Shown: positions 8,943-18,381 of the stretch, piece by piece
Layout: the number at the start of each line of letters is the position of its first letter
Numbering within the stretch: the first letter of the stretch is position 1
Assembly (NCBI RefSeq): GCF_000981385.1
Contig: NZ_LATZ01000120.1
Span: 62,001-126,000, forward strand
Direction: 5' to 3'
Origin: Bacillus sp. SA1-12
Lineage (GTDB): Bacteria; Bacillota; Bacilli; Bacillales; Bacillaceae
DNA length: 64,000 nucleotides
The notes under the pieces: generated by a model
What the model was told of the DNA's origin: nothing
The model's database searches: none
Seen by the model: the letters and a program-made list of their open reading frames with translations, nothing else
Made by a program: the position numbers and the translations under genes

Positions 8943-10274
8943 TCAATGTAACTGCTTTTGTTCAATAGCATGAATCGAATCATAGAGAATGCCAATTAAG
9001 CTTTTTATTTCTTCTTTATTGATGATGAGAGGCGGGGCAAAGACAATTGTATCTTGGCCATCAAAAACAACTGAGCGGCAAATGAGACCTCGCTTTGCAG
9101 CTTCTGAAACAATAACCGGTGCTAAAGGCGTTGAAAATTTTTCACGTGAGGACTTATTTTTAACAAGTTCAACCGCTCCCATTAACCCCAGCCCTTTTAC
9201 TTCACCAACGATTTCACTCATCCTCTGAATAGAGCGGAATCCTTTTAGCATTTCTTCCCCCATGTCTTTAGCATTTTTCATTAATTGTTCATTTTCAATG
9301 ATTTCAAGATTTTTCAATGCAACAGCACAAGCCATCGGGTGCCCGCTGTACGTATATCCATGTAAAAGCGTGCCTTCAGAAAGCTCAATGAATTGCTGGT
9401 GAATGTCTTTGGAGAGCATAACCCCGCCTAACTGAGCATAGCCGCTGGTCACACCCTTGGCAAAGCACATCATATCTGGAGTGACATCATAATGATCCAC
9501 TCCAAAATACGTTCCTGTCCGGCCAAAACCAGTAATCACTTCATCGGTAATAAATAAAATTCCGTATTCATTACATATCTTTCTAACTTCCTTGAAATAA
9601 GATTCAGGAGCGATATGGACACCGCCAGCACCTTGGACTGGTTCAGCAATAAATGCCGCAATTGTTTCAGGCCCCTCCGCATCAATTAGGTCCTTTAAAG
9701 ATTGTAATGAGAGGTGATCGACATAATGAAAATCCGGGGCTAATGAATTGGTAAAATCCCTAAATGGCTTGAGGCCGGTTGCGCTTGTCGCCCCCATCGC
9801 AACGCCATGATAGGACTTTGTACGCGAAATGATTTTTTTTCGGCTTGTCTGTCCCTTTAACATCCAATAATGGCGAGCCAGTTTATAGGCTGTATCATTG
9901 GCCTCAGACCCCCCTGAAGTAAAAAACGTGGCAGTTAGATCACCAGGAGCAACCTCGGCTAGCTTTGCTGCCAAGCGAATAGCAGGTTCATTGCTAAATG
10001 TGGCAAAACAGGAGGAAAAGGCCAACTTTGACATTTGCTCAGCAGCAGCCTGCCCCAATTCTGTTCTCCCGTGACCGATATTAACATTCCACAGGGAGGA
10101 CATGCCATCAATCACTTTATTTCCAGCAAGGTCATGGAGATATACCCCTTTTCCTTCTGTAAAAATGAAGGACGGCCCTTGTTCTTGTTGTTGTTGAATC
10201 GGTGATGTCGGATGAAGGAAATGCTTTTTATCTAATTCGGCAAGCTCCCTAATGAGATTCGAATCTTTTTTCAT
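8943..10274 (-). CDS. Class III PLP aminotransferase (omega-amino acid type)
   Basis: This fold-type I aminotransferase has TSGGSEAND (phosphate cup), SYHGVAMGATSATG, EPVQGAGGV, the ITDEVITGFGRTG aspartate motif and the PLP lysine in CFAKGVTSG (about residue 273). The ORF opens at 10283, but the ATG at 10274 follows GAGGAAAGG correctly. The family includes beta-alanine:pyruvate and taurine:pyruvate aminotransferases; exact substrate cannot be read. Beside an iol cluster lacking iolA it could transaminate malonate semialdehyde to beta-alanine, but that is inference. Confidence 0.8.
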   Translation of the reverse strand: MKKDSNLIRELAELDKKHFLHPTSPIQQQQEQGPSFIFTEGKGVYLHDLAGNKVIDGMSSLWNVNIGHGRTELGQAAAEQMSKLAFSSCFATFSNEPAIRLAAKLAEVAPGDLTATFFTSGGSEANDTAYKLARHYWMLKGQTSRKKIISRTKSYHGVAMGATSATGLKPFRDFTNSLAPDFHYVDHLSLQSLKDLIDAEGPETIAAFIAEPVQGAGGVHIAPESYFKEVRKICNEYGILFITDEVITGFGRTGTYFGVDHYDVTPDMMCFAKGVTSGYAQLGGVMLSKDIHQQFIELSEGTLLHGYTYSGHPMACAVALKNLEIIENEQLMKNAKDMGEEMLKGFRSIQRMSEIVGEVKGLGLMGAVELVKNKSSREKFSTPLAPVIVSEAAKRGLICRSVVFDGQDTIVFAPPLIINKEEIKSLIGILYDSIHAIEQKQLH

Positions 10275-10283
10275 TTTAAACAC

Positions 10284-10583
10284 CCTTTCCTCTTTTAACC
10301 TCCTTGATATACTTCATTTATATGAGAAGGGAATGGCAAGGTATGTTTCCTACAGTGAAATATCAAGAGAAAATGAAGAGAGGAATGTAAGGAAGGAGTT
10401 TACAGTTCGCAATAGGCTATGAGCCTCTTTATATTCCTTTCTATTCTAATGCAAAGAAATCCCCACTTTACCTCATATAATGTGGGAATTTTTTAAATCT
10501 ATGTCACTCCTAAGGAAAGAACGCAAAAAACGATCCGCCTCGCGAATAAAAGGCAATATGTTTAGATTTTTAGATTGTGATAG
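10284..10583. other. Intergenic, terminator only
   Basis: Apart from the terminator at 10456-10495 and the upstream region of the aminotransferase gene, nothing recognisable was seen in these 300 bp. Confidence 0.5.
10456..10495 (-). terminator. Terminator after Dabb gene
   Basis: A stem of CCCCAC/GTGGGA around CTCATATAAT is flanked by A/T-runs on both sides (TTTTTT on the plus strand), so it can act in either direction. It lies 90 bp after the Dabb stop. Confidence 0.65.
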
Positions 10584-10883
10584 TTAGATCTCATAATCTA
10601 CTACAATGACGTTATCTATTATTCCAGACAATGAGGAAACAAAAGCTTGATGGACTGGATGAGGTAAATAATCATTAAGCGCTTGTTTGCTTTCAAATGT
10701 TACGCGTAAGCCGAGAGTATAACCTTGTATTTGTTCAGTTTCTTCAGTCATGTTTATCCCTGCTGTGAGTTCTAAAATTCCAGGAATTTTCCCCTTAAAA
10801 TCTTTTAGTTGCTTAAGAAGCTCCTGTTCTATTTCAGGCGTGATATTTTCATTAAATTTAAACGTAACGATGTGTTCGTACAT
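10584..10883 (-). CDS. Dabb family (stress-responsive alpha/beta barrel) protein
   Basis: The 99-aa protein matches the Dabb dimeric ferredoxin-like fold: an N-terminal EHIVTFKFNE strand, KIPGILELTAGIN, and the C-terminal HPVHQAFV...VIVVDYEI with a conserved His pair. Members are small dimeric proteins of mostly unknown activity. It is monocistronic, with its own AGAGGAAG site and terminator. No catalytic function is claimed. Confidence 0.8.
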   Translation of the reverse strand: MYEHIVTFKFNENITPEIEQELLKQLKDFKGKIPGILELTAGINMTEETEQIQGYTLGLRVTFESKQALNDYLPHPVHQAFVSSLSGIIDNVIVVDYEI

Positions 10884-10960
10884 GTTTCTTCCTCTTTTCT
10901 GCAGTAAGATATTTTGTTTAAAAAAGGTGTTATTAATTGGTTGACTTTGAACTTTTATGA

Positions 10961-10990
10961 GAAAAAGCCAGCATTTGCTGACTTTTTCAT
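10961..10990 (-). terminator. Terminator-like hairpin
   Basis: AAAAAGCCAGCATTTGCTGACTTTTT forms a stem with A/T runs on both sides. It lies between the Dabb gene and the broken AraC gene and may have ended the intact regulator gene. Confidence 0.6.
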
Positions 10991-11079
10991 GTTTTTATAA
11001 TCTACTATTTCTAAATCTAATTATAATAGATTTCATTGTAAATAAGAGAATTAAGATAAATCTTTTTCATTTTTCAAAA

Positions 11080-11222
11080 AGGCTGTTTTCACAAACTTTG
11101 TTGCTATTAACTAAGTTGTGTGAATTGGTTGATAGCAGTGAGAGATGCCACTTTGGTGAGCATCCTCAGCGAAAACACCCGTATAAGTTTCACCTTTCCC
11201 GTTGCTTTTGCCTGCATTCTCC
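11080..11222. repeat. Possible diverged copy of dispersed intergenic repeat
   Basis: This segment (GGCTGTTTTCACAAACTTTG followed by TTGCTATTAAC and an AATTGGTTGAT block) resembles one end of a dispersed repeat seen in many Bacillus genomes and at 21.4, 22.4 and 43.3 kb here, in the opposite orientation. It directly follows the truncation point of the AraC fragment. The resemblance is partial. Confidence 0.35.
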
Positions 11223-11477
11223 TGAGTACACATAGTTTATTTCAAGAAAGGTGTGCATGTGGAGCGGCATATCAGCAAAACGGTGGTGTTTGCTAATATT
11301 AATCGGGCCTTTATCAAAAAAATACTTTTCCTGTAAACGGGGAATAGAGCTATCATTTTCAATGGCCAGCTCATTTCCATCATAATCATTTACATTTTCA
11401 TAGGTGACGATTTGGATTTTTTCAATATTATCCAGCTTTCGCAGGAAGTGATCTAATTGTTGATGATTCATCTTCAT
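11190..11477 (-). pseudogene. AraC-family regulator, N-terminal fragment
   Basis: Residues 1-86 of this 95-aa frame resemble the N-terminal cupin segment of the AraC regulator at 35965-36963: MHTFLEINYVYSGE here and KHNYIELNYVYHGT there, preceded by a comparable HHRFADMPLHMH/KHIRFVDFPKHKH stretch. The cupin is cut just after its second strand, and no HTH domain follows in any nearby frame. The tail (CRQKQRER) is probably encoded by repeat DNA. It retains a plausible start (ATG at 11477) and was probably the local regulator of the adjacent glycosidase genes. Confidence 0.7.
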
Positions 11478-11591
11478 TCTCCTGAACGATAGAAACTGAT
11501 TACTTTTCTTTCATTGTAATTGAATTTCAGTTACCTTTCAAAATTGAAGGCGAAATCGCATAAAAAATCGAAGGGCCACCTAAGGATTCCC

Positions 11592-12920
11592 TTATAACAC
11601 AATCGTATGAAAAGATTCTGCTTCTAATGTAAATGAATAAATTTCTCCATTTTCTTCGATTGTCAGGTCACGTGCATCTTTAAACGGGTTTGCAACGACA
11701 AGCACTTTTGATCCGTCGGGATTTTGAAAGGCAGTTGTATTGCCAGTCCATGGACCAATTGTTTCAAGCCGAACCGCTCCTTGTTTAACAAAATGAGAAA
11801 AATGCTTCATTACGTAATATTCCGGATTGTAATTTGTCTGCTTTGATTCTGGATCTACCGTGATCATGGAGTTTTGCTCCCAGCCCCATGTACTTCTGCC
11901 TTTTGGTTCTAATACCATGTTCCAATAAATATAGGCATTCGCTCCGTTCACAAAGTAATGGCGAAACAGATTATGAACATAATGAGCATATGCCCATGTA
12001 TTTTCACCGTTTCCGCATTCGTTCTCGGTTTGCATGTATTTTATTTCAGGATAGCTTTGTACTGTTCGTTGGATGGCATATTTGCCTGCCCATTGATACC
12101 CGACACCTTTTACATAGCGATATGCCATCGGATCACTTAACACCGTATTTGCATAAGCATCATAATCTGAGGTTGTTCCCTTCATCAACTCTTCCCATGG
12201 TTCAGGCGCATTAATTGTTCCAAGCCAAATTTCAGTATCAATCTCATGTCTTTCAAAGGCTGGTCCTAAATAATCAGCAATAAATTCGCGAAGCTGATCC
12301 CCTGTCCAAAGACATGAAGGAAATTTCTGATCGGCCACTACTTCATTTTGAACATGAATTTGATGAATGGTAATTCCTTCTTCTTTATAGGCTTGAACAA
12401 ATCTAACAAAATAAAGCGCATATGCTTCCAGAACTTTCGGTTCCCAGCGGAGTGTTCCGTAATTATACGCTTTCGGGAACTTCATCCATGTTGGCGGGCT
12501 CCAGGGAGAGGCAAATAGCTTTAGATCCGGATAGCGTTTTAAAGCCTCCTTGATATATGGAATTAAATATTTTTTATCGCGCTCAATGCTAAAATGGATC
12601 ATTTCATAATCTTCAGGTGTTTCATTATGGCTATACCATTCAAGCGCATAGTCACTGGCCCCAATAGGCAGGCGGCAGATTGTGAATTGGCACTCGCCCT
12701 CTGGCAAAAATAACGCATCAAAAACTTTGTTGCGATCTTCTTCTGACAAGTGGCTCAGCGCTTCAAAACCAAGTTCATTAAAACAACCACCAAATCCATC
12801 AATAACGCGTTTTGTTTCATTGGTTACAATTAAATTCGGCGCTGCTCCTGCATAAGAAGGCTCCAGTTGTTGTTTTTTCCAAAGATGTTCCTTTGTTGTT
12901 GAAATCCAGCTCGTTCCCAT
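11592..12920 (-). CDS. Glycoside hydrolase family 30 (glucosylceramidase-like)
   Basis: The 442-aa enzyme is a retaining beta-glycosidase of clan GH-A. The acid/base Glu is at about 193 (IHVQNEV) and the nucleophile Glu at about 298 (MQTENECG). Other family marks are IDGFGGCFNELGF near residue 40, SPWSPPTWMK near 138 and the C-terminal beta-domain (VLVVANPFKDARDLTI). No signal peptide is present, so it acts in the cytoplasm on imported oligosaccharides. It follows the GH42 gene by 13 bp in the ABC-transporter operon. The linkage cleaved (beta-glucosyl, -galactosyl or -xylosyl) cannot be told from sequence. Confidence 0.88.
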   Translation of the reverse strand: MGTSWISTTKEHLWKKQQLEPSYAGAAPNLIVTNETKRVIDGFGGCFNELGFEALSHLSEEDRNKVFDALFLPEGECQFTICRLPIGASDYALEWYSHNETPEDYEMIHFSIERDKKYLIPYIKEALKRYPDLKLFASPWSPPTWMKFPKAYNYGTLRWEPKVLEAYALYFVRFVQAYKEEGITIHQIHVQNEVVADQKFPSCLWTGDQLREFIADYLGPAFERHEIDTEIWLGTINAPEPWEELMKGTTSDYDAYANTVLSDPMAYRYVKGVGYQWAGKYAIQRTVQSYPEIKYMQTENECGNGENTWAYAHYVHNLFRHYFVNGANAYIYWNMVLEPKGRSTWGWEQNSMITVDPESKQTNYNPEYYVMKHFSHFVKQGAVRLETIGPWTGNTTAFQNPDGSKVLVVANPFKDARDLTIEENGEIYSFTLEAESFHTIVL

Positions 12921-12933
12921 GTCTCCCTCTCCT

Positions 12934-14940
12934 CTACTTCACTTCAAAAATCATAAATGACCAAGGCTTTAATAAGATTGAATCCCCTTGTATATATGTT
13001 TTATCAGTTACTAGTTCAATAGCCTCTTTAAACGGATACATCATCTCTTGGGATTCAGATGAATAATTAAAAATAAACTTTACCGTTTTACCTTGTTCAT
13101 TCACTCCGCTCTTCACAATCATCGGGAAGCAAATTTCCTGTTCTGAATTCCAAATACCTGCCCGTTTTAGCGCTTGTGCAAGAATTCCAGACATCAATTC
13201 AGGAGATACAATACAGCCAATATAAGTCGCGAATCCTTTTCCATACTCATTACCAGTAATGGCTGCATATTCACCCCAAGTAGGATGATCATATGTTGCC
13301 AATACTTCTGCTGTGGTCGGTGTAAGCAGCTCCATCCATGTGTGAAGATGATTATGGTTTTCGTCCACTCCATAAGGATTACCCAAAAGCTTAACATTCT
13401 TTGGCTCTACAAACATCTGGTATTGTACTCCGCAAGACTTTTCAATGATTCCTGGCTGTGCAGACGTTCGAACCTTGATATGTTCGTTCGTAAATCCAGA
13501 TTTAAAGGTAAAAATGGCATGACCGCCCTTTTCAACATATTGATTTAAGCGCTCAAGTAATTGATCTGAAGCGACATACAAACAAGGAACAATAATCATT
13601 GAATAATCATTTAAGTTCTCGGTATCCGGGTTGATAATGTCACACTCTATATTTAATTTATATAGTTCATCATAGATTAATCGAAAGATATCATTGTAAT
13701 TCAACTCGGATTTTTGATTAAATTTAAACCAGCTAACACCCGTCAGAGCTTCATTGCTTACAAGAATCGCTGTTCTATTTTTCTTTTTAAGATTTACTAG
13801 TTTAGGTGATAATCGTTTGAAGTCAGCGCCAATTGTTTTAGCTTCATTGTAAACTGGATTCGGCTGAAAGTCGTGACTAAGAAGGCCTTTCCAATAGGTT
13901 TCAAACGAATTATGGATCGAATGCCAATGCCAGTATGCAACCATATTCGCTCCTGAGGCAACATGGCTGAAGGCCTGTAAACGCAGCTGACCTGGATAAG
14001 GTGTCCAGTTCGTAAAGGCTTGAGCTTCTGTTTCAAGGACAAGATAGTTTTGCTGTTTTGTTGATCGGGCGATATCCCCGCCAAACGAAATTTCCATTCC
14101 TGTTAAATCATCCTGAGATGGATGATAAATATCTACTCCGGTTATATCAAATGGTTCTGATGCAGTAAAATGGTTGACGTTCGGCTGAACCCCGAATGAA
14201 TAGCCTCGCCATTCAAAGTCAAAGTTTTGCGTAATAAATTGTCCTTCTCGGCGATATTCTTTGACAATTTCAACCTGCCATGCGAGAAACTGATCAACAA
14301 GCTTACGCTGGAATTTAGAAAACTCTGCACCAAGGCTGCCATTTATGGTTCCAACAACAGATGGCATATCTTCCCAAGCATGAACATCATTGCTCCAATA
14401 AGCAAGCCCAAACGCTTTATTTAAGGCATCTGTTGTATTGAATTTCTCATTTAAATACTTCACAAATTGATGCTGAACATTTGGACCGGACGTATCATAA
14501 TGCTTCGTTTCATTATCGATTTGATAACCGATGATGGCTGGATGGTCTTTTACATTTTCCATCAGCCTTCGAATAATCCGCTCTGCATAAAATAAATAGG
14601 TCGGATTTGTAATATCCATAATTTGTCTGGCTCCATACTTCCCCTTACCTTGCTTCGTGACAGCCAGTACGTCAGGATGTTCTTTTACCATCCAAGTCGG
14701 CACTGAATAGGTAGGGGTGCCGACGATAACTGAAATTCCTGCTTTATGCATGGCATCTAGTACTCTATTAACGGATGTAAAATCAAAGACTCCGTTTTGC
14801 GGCTCATGCGTACTCCATGTTGATTCTGCGATGCGGACGACATTAATTCCTGCATCTTTCATCATTTGAATATCAGTCTCCAGCCTGTCATAAGGCATAT
14901 ATTCGTCATAATAAGCGACACCATATAGTAATTGCTTCAA
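12934..14940 (-). CDS. Beta-galactosidase, GH42 family
   Basis: The 668-aa protein has the GH42 layout: a TIM barrel (residues 1-390), a trimerisation domain and a C-terminal beta-domain. The acid/base Glu lies in IIGYQIDNETKHYDTSG and the nucleophile Glu in YLVLETEAQAFTNW. It has no signal peptide. The start is TTG at 14940 with AAAGGAAG eight bases upstream. GH42 enzymes typically release galactose from plant-derived galacto-oligosaccharides. With GH30 and the ABC importer it suggests growth on a plant or microbial heteroglycan. Confidence 0.9.
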   Translation of the reverse strand: MKQLLYGVAYYDEYMPYDRLETDIQMMKDAGINVVRIAESTWSTHEPQNGVFDFTSVNRVLDAMHKAGISVIVGTPTYSVPTWMVKEHPDVLAVTKQGKGKYGARQIMDITNPTYLFYAERIIRRLMENVKDHPAIIGYQIDNETKHYDTSGPNVQHQFVKYLNEKFNTTDALNKAFGLAYWSNDVHAWEDMPSVVGTINGSLGAEFSKFQRKLVDQFLAWQVEIVKEYRREGQFITQNFDFEWRGYSFGVQPNVNHFTASEPFDITGVDIYHPSQDDLTGMEISFGGDIARSTKQQNYLVLETEAQAFTNWTPYPGQLRLQAFSHVASGANMVAYWHWHSIHNSFETYWKGLLSHDFQPNPVYNEAKTIGADFKRLSPKLVNLKKKNRTAILVSNEALTGVSWFKFNQKSELNYNDIFRLIYDELYKLNIECDIINPDTENLNDYSMIIVPCLYVASDQLLERLNQYVEKGGHAIFTFKSGFTNEHIKVRTSAQPGIIEKSCGVQYQMFVEPKNVKLLGNPYGVDENHNHLHTWMELLTPTTAEVLATYDHPTWGEYAAITGNEYGKGFATYIGCIVSPELMSGILAQALKRAGIWNSEQEICFPMIVKSGVNEQGKTVKFIFNYSSESQEMMYPFKEAIELVTDKTYIQGDSILLKPWSFMIFEVK

Positions 14941-14963
14941 CTTCCTCTCTTCCTTTCATCCGT

Positions 14964-15788
14964 TTATTTAATAGCGCCATCAGCAATGCCTTCAAGAATA
15001 TACTTCTGGAAAAAGGCATAAAAGACCACGACAGGCAATGCCGTTAATACCAATGCAGCAAGGATCTTCGGCCAGTCTGCAACATATTGTCCGAACAGCA
15101 TATTTATCGAAAGCATAAGCGTATAATTATTGACATCAGTCAGCATAATCAATGGCAATAGGAAATCGTTCCAGAGCCAGAGCACATTCAATACTAATAT
15201 GGTTGCCGTTATCGGTTTAAGCAAAGGAAAAATAATTTTAATAAAAATTTGAAAATCGTTACAGCCATCAATTTTCGCTGCTTCCTCCAACTCTTTTGGA
15301 ATCGATTTCACAAATCCATGATATAGGAACACAGCCATGTTTACACCCAGCCCAATATAAATGAGACCAAGACCATAAAGTGATCCTTGGAAGCCAAGAA
15401 TTTTTGCCATTTGACTCAAGGTAATCATGATCGAGTGAAATGGCACAAGCATAGAGGCAATGAAAAGCGTAAAAATAAGGGCACTAAGTTTCCCTGATGT
15501 TCTAGCAAGCTTATAGCCAGCAAGTGACCCGCAAAATACAATCCCCGCAAGGCCAATCACGGTAACAATCAATGTATTAAAACCACTTCCTAATAGGTTT
15601 AACTCTGAAAAAACACCCATATAGTTTTCTAGTGAAAGTGACTTTGGCATCGATAACACCGAGTTAAAGATTTCCCCTTGTGTTTTGAAAGAATTGATCA
15701 CGGCCATATAGATCGGAAAAAATGAAATAACCGCAAAAACAGTCAAGATTAGGCTAATGGAAAATGAAACTGCACGGTTCTCCCTCAT
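14964..15788 (-). CDS. Sugar ABC transporter permease (MalG/CUT1 type)
   Basis: The 274-aa membrane protein has six predicted helices and the CUT1 EAA loop (ELEEAAKIDGCNDFQIFIKIIFPLLKP, residues about 168-194) that contacts the ATPase. Its start overlaps the stop of the upstream permease gene by 4 bp (ATGA), indicating translational coupling. It forms the membrane channel with the neighbouring MalF-type subunit. Confidence 0.92.
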   Translation of the reverse strand: MRENRAVSFSISLILTVFAVISFFPIYMAVINSFKTQGEIFNSVLSMPKSLSLENYMGVFSELNLLGSGFNTLIVTVIGLAGIVFCGSLAGYKLARTSGKLSALIFTLFIASMLVPFHSIMITLSQMAKILGFQGSLYGLGLIYIGLGVNMAVFLYHGFVKSIPKELEEAAKIDGCNDFQIFIKIIFPLLKPITATILVLNVLWLWNDFLLPLIMLTDVNNYTLMLSINMLFGQYVADWPKILAALVLTALPVVVFYAFFQKYILEGIADGAIK

Positions 15789-16726
15789 GCTTCAACCTCC
15801 TTGCGCTTTAAGATGCTCACTTGAATCAATGTAATAATCAATACAACGAGGAACAGAATCATTGCTTTTGCATTAGCGTAGCCGAAACGGAAGTTATTCG
15901 AAAAGGCTTCTTCGTAAATATTCAAAGCCATTACTTGAGTAGAAGTCCCCGGACCGCCTTGTGTCAAAGCATATACAACATCGAATACTTTAAATGCTCC
16001 ATTTAAGGTTAAAAAAGAACAAATGGTAATCGCATGCATAATCATTGGGATTACAACATGTCTTAATCGTTGAAAAACATTTGCACCATCGATCATCGAA
16101 GCTTCTTTTAATTGTTTCGGAACACCTTGTAACGCTGCCATATAAATGACCATCATATAGCCAATTCCCTGCCAAAGCGAAACAATTAAAATTGAGTAAA
16201 AAGATACACTGGCATCCCCAATCCACGACTGATCTAATATCGAGAAGATCGCCTGCTTTGAAAGCTCAGGAAAAACATTGGTAAAAATGAATGAAAACAT
16301 TAACGAGCTTATGATTAAACTAATCATATTTGGCATAAAGAAAATAGTTCGAAAAAATCCTTTTGATTTCATTCGTGACTCTATTAATAAAGCTAAAAGC
16401 AATGCGGCAACATTTTGAATCACAAACATGAAAATCGTGTAACGCAAGGTAAACCAAAAGGAATGTCTAAATGCTGGATCATCACTAAAGGCCTCAATAT
16501 AATTACTGAATCCAACAAAATTGAATGTTGGATTTAATCCATTCCAGTCCGTAAAGCTATACACTCCTGCACCAATCGTTGGGATAAACAGAAAGACAAA
16601 ATAGAAAGCAAAGGCTGGAAGGACAAATAAAATCAAACTTAAATGGTTGCTTTTTGTTTTAAGCTTTTTCTTCGTTGCCGCTTCCTTTATAGGTACATTC
16701 GGTACATTCAATTCTTTTACTGGCAC
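15785..16726 (-). CDS. Sugar ABC transporter permease (MalF/UgpA type)
   Basis: This 313-aa partner permease has a hydrophilic N-terminus of about 28 residues, six transmembrane segments and the EAA loop (QLKEASMIDGANVFQRLRHVVIP). It is 284 bp downstream of the binding-protein gene. No ATPase gene occurs in the cluster, so a shared MsmX-type ATPase encoded elsewhere is probably used, as is common for Bacillus CUT1 importers. Confidence 0.92.
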   Translation of the reverse strand: MPVKELNVPNVPIKEAATKKKLKTKSNHLSLILFVLPAFAFYFVFLFIPTIGAGVYSFTDWNGLNPTFNFVGFSNYIEAFSDDPAFRHSFWFTLRYTIFMFVIQNVAALLLALLIESRMKSKGFFRTIFFMPNMISLIISSLMFSFIFTNVFPELSKQAIFSILDQSWIGDASVSFYSILIVSLWQGIGYMMVIYMAALQGVPKQLKEASMIDGANVFQRLRHVVIPMIMHAITICSFLTLNGAFKVFDVVYALTQGGPGTSTQVMALNIYEEAFSNNFRFGYANAKAMILFLVVLIITLIQVSILKRKEVEA

Positions 16727-16849
16727 ATGATTTCATTCCTTTCATTCTATGATTCTTAAGATAAGCAGAAGCCGCTAAGCATAAGGCAAATAGGAATAGA
16801 AGGTGTTCATTGCCTTCAATTCCTTTTTGACTGCACACTAGAGAGGCCG

Positions 16850-16930
16850 TCAAAAACTAGGGTCGTCCCTATCTCTTGCCTGCACTTGCACGTCCTTGCT
16901 TCACCGATGGCGCGTGGAGCTGGACATCAA
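16850..16930. other. GC-richer island between binding protein and permease
   Basis: This stretch (CACTTGCACGTCCTTGCTTC and GGCGCGTGGAGCTGG) is richer in G+C than its surroundings and has no reading frame of interest. It may be a remnant of an interspersed repeat, but no second copy was recognised in the window. Confidence 0.25.
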
Positions 16931-16960
16931 ACCTAAGTATCAAAAATTATCTTATCTTTA

Positions 16961-16996
16961 AGTGAAAGACAGTCTATAAAAAACTGTCTTTCACTG
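16961..16996 (-). terminator. Hairpin after the binding-protein gene
   Basis: AGTGAAAGACAGT and ACTGTCTTTCACT form a perfect 13-bp stem with a loop of about 10 nt, 15 bp past the binding-protein stop. It probably acts as an attenuator so that the binding protein is made in excess over the permeases. Confidence 0.65.
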
Positions 16997-17010
16997 TTTA
17001 TGCATATCTA

Positions 17011-18294
17011 TTATTTGTTCACTTTGTTATACTCCTGCCAAGCACGGTCTAATCCCTCAATAACGTCTTCCTTAGAGGAATCGCCAGCATAGTAGCTTTG
17101 CAGTAATTTCTCAGAAGCCGATTTTACTGCCGCTGGAATAAGCGGATCCTGATACACTTTTCCATCTTCCACATATTTCGCCGAATCCTCTAACCAAGGG
17201 TAAGTTTCAAATGTATGAACTTCAGAAATCGGGTTAAAGCCTAAGCTCTCATAAAATGCACTGGAATCTTGTTCATCTAAAATATAGTTTACAAAATCTT
17301 TCGCTACGTCTTTTACTTTACTTACTTTTGATACGGCCAGTGATGTGGATGTACTTAAATTAATTAGCGTAGCATTTGGATCGTCATTGATTGGAAGAGC
17401 CGCCACACCAAAATTGAATTTCTCATTTGTCGCAAGCATAGACTCTGCCATCCATGGTCCTTGAACCCACATTGCTGCCTCACCGCTTGCAAAGGCTGCT
17501 GCTCCCTGATCCTGACCAACTTCAAATGGACGATCTGTTCCATGAGCATGAACCAGGTCAATGATCTCAAACATGGCTTTTAAATCAGCGAATGAGCCTT
17601 CTCCGGCATTCATGCTGTCGATAAAACCTTTATTTGATGTACTTTCTAAAGCACCAACCGTTAAAGGAAGGAAAAGCTGTGGAATATATGAATCTTTATA
17701 AGCACGAATGAATGGTGTAATTCCTTTGTCTTCAAGTGTTTTTATAACCGCTTTCATTTCTGTGAGCGTTTTTGGTACCTCTACGCCATTCTCTTTAAAA
17801 ATGTCTTTATTGTAAATGAATCCCCATTGAAGTGTTTCTAAAGGTACAGCAAGAACCTTGCCATCTCTTGTAACCGCTGGTGATACTGTGTCATAAAGAT
17901 TTTCCACAAATGGTTCACCAGATAAATCTTCTAAATATCCTGCCTTATCATATACCGGGATATCATTGACAGCATGAAGGGCAAAAACATCCGGACTATC
18001 ACCAGAAGCTAGGCGTGTTTTTAATAACTGATCTGCTTCATTAACACTTGGCAATTCAAGCTTAACTGTAACCTCTCGTCCTTTTTCTTCTTTTTGTTTT
18101 TTAATAAATTGATCAATATATGTTTCGTATTGCTCCTTAAAACGAGGCTGTCCGATAAAGACCTTTAATTCTACCTTTTTTCCATCGCCTCCGCCTGCAT
18201 CACCAGATGAACTGCTGCTGCCTGGTGCTGTACACCCAGCAAGCAAGCCTGCAAATAAAATGGAAACAAGAAATAATGTAAGCGCTTTTCTCAT
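17011..18294 (-). CDS. Sugar ABC transporter substrate-binding lipoprotein
   Basis: The 427-aa family 1 solute-binding protein has a lipoprotein signal peptide (MRKALTLFLVSILFAGLLAGC, lipobox LAGC with Cys21) followed by a Ser/Gly linker. It would be anchored outside the membrane and deliver an oligosaccharide to the two permeases. Typical features are YNKDIFKENGVEVPKTLTEM and AMWVQGPWM. It lies downstream of the two-component genes that probably induce it. A cre-like sequence lies in the 87-bp upstream gap. Confidence 0.92.
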   Translation of the reverse strand: MRKALTLFLVSILFAGLLAGCTAPGSSSSSGDAGGGDGKKVELKVFIGQPRFKEQYETYIDQFIKKQKEEKGREVTVKLELPSVNEADQLLKTRLASGDSPDVFALHAVNDIPVYDKAGYLEDLSGEPFVENLYDTVSPAVTRDGKVLAVPLETLQWGFIYNKDIFKENGVEVPKTLTEMKAVIKTLEDKGITPFIRAYKDSYIPQLFLPLTVGALESTSNKGFIDSMNAGEGSFADLKAMFEIIDLVHAHGTDRPFEVGQDQGAAAFASGEAAMWVQGPWMAESMLATNEKFNFGVAALPINDDPNATLINLSTSTSLAVSKVSKVKDVAKDFVNYILDEQDSSAFYESLGFNPISEVHTFETYPWLEDSAKYVEDGKVYQDPLIPAAVKSASEKLLQSYYAGDSSKEDVIEGLDRAWQEYNKVNK

Positions 18295-18356
18295 TTAGTA
18301 ATTCTCCCCTTTCTGTTTTAATCATAATCTGTTTGCCTTGGTTATAAAATTGAAAA

Positions 18357-18371
18357 TATTAACGCTTACAT
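18357..18371 (-). promoter_or_regulatory. cre-like site upstream of the sugar-binding protein gene
   Basis: The minus strand ATGTAAGCGTTAATA matches the CcpA consensus except at the penultimate position. It is about 65 bp upstream of the binding-protein start, where catabolite repression would act. Confidence 0.4.
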
Positions 18372-18381
18372 TTGGACTATT

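Noticed and set aside
10957..11235. 92-aa plus-strand frame
   Set aside because: It runs over a terminator and repeat-like DNA, shows no ribosome binding site and has no domain.
16659..16853. 64-aa frame upstream of the MalF-type permease
   Set aside because: It overlaps the permease N-terminus in another frame and lacks any domain or ribosome binding site.
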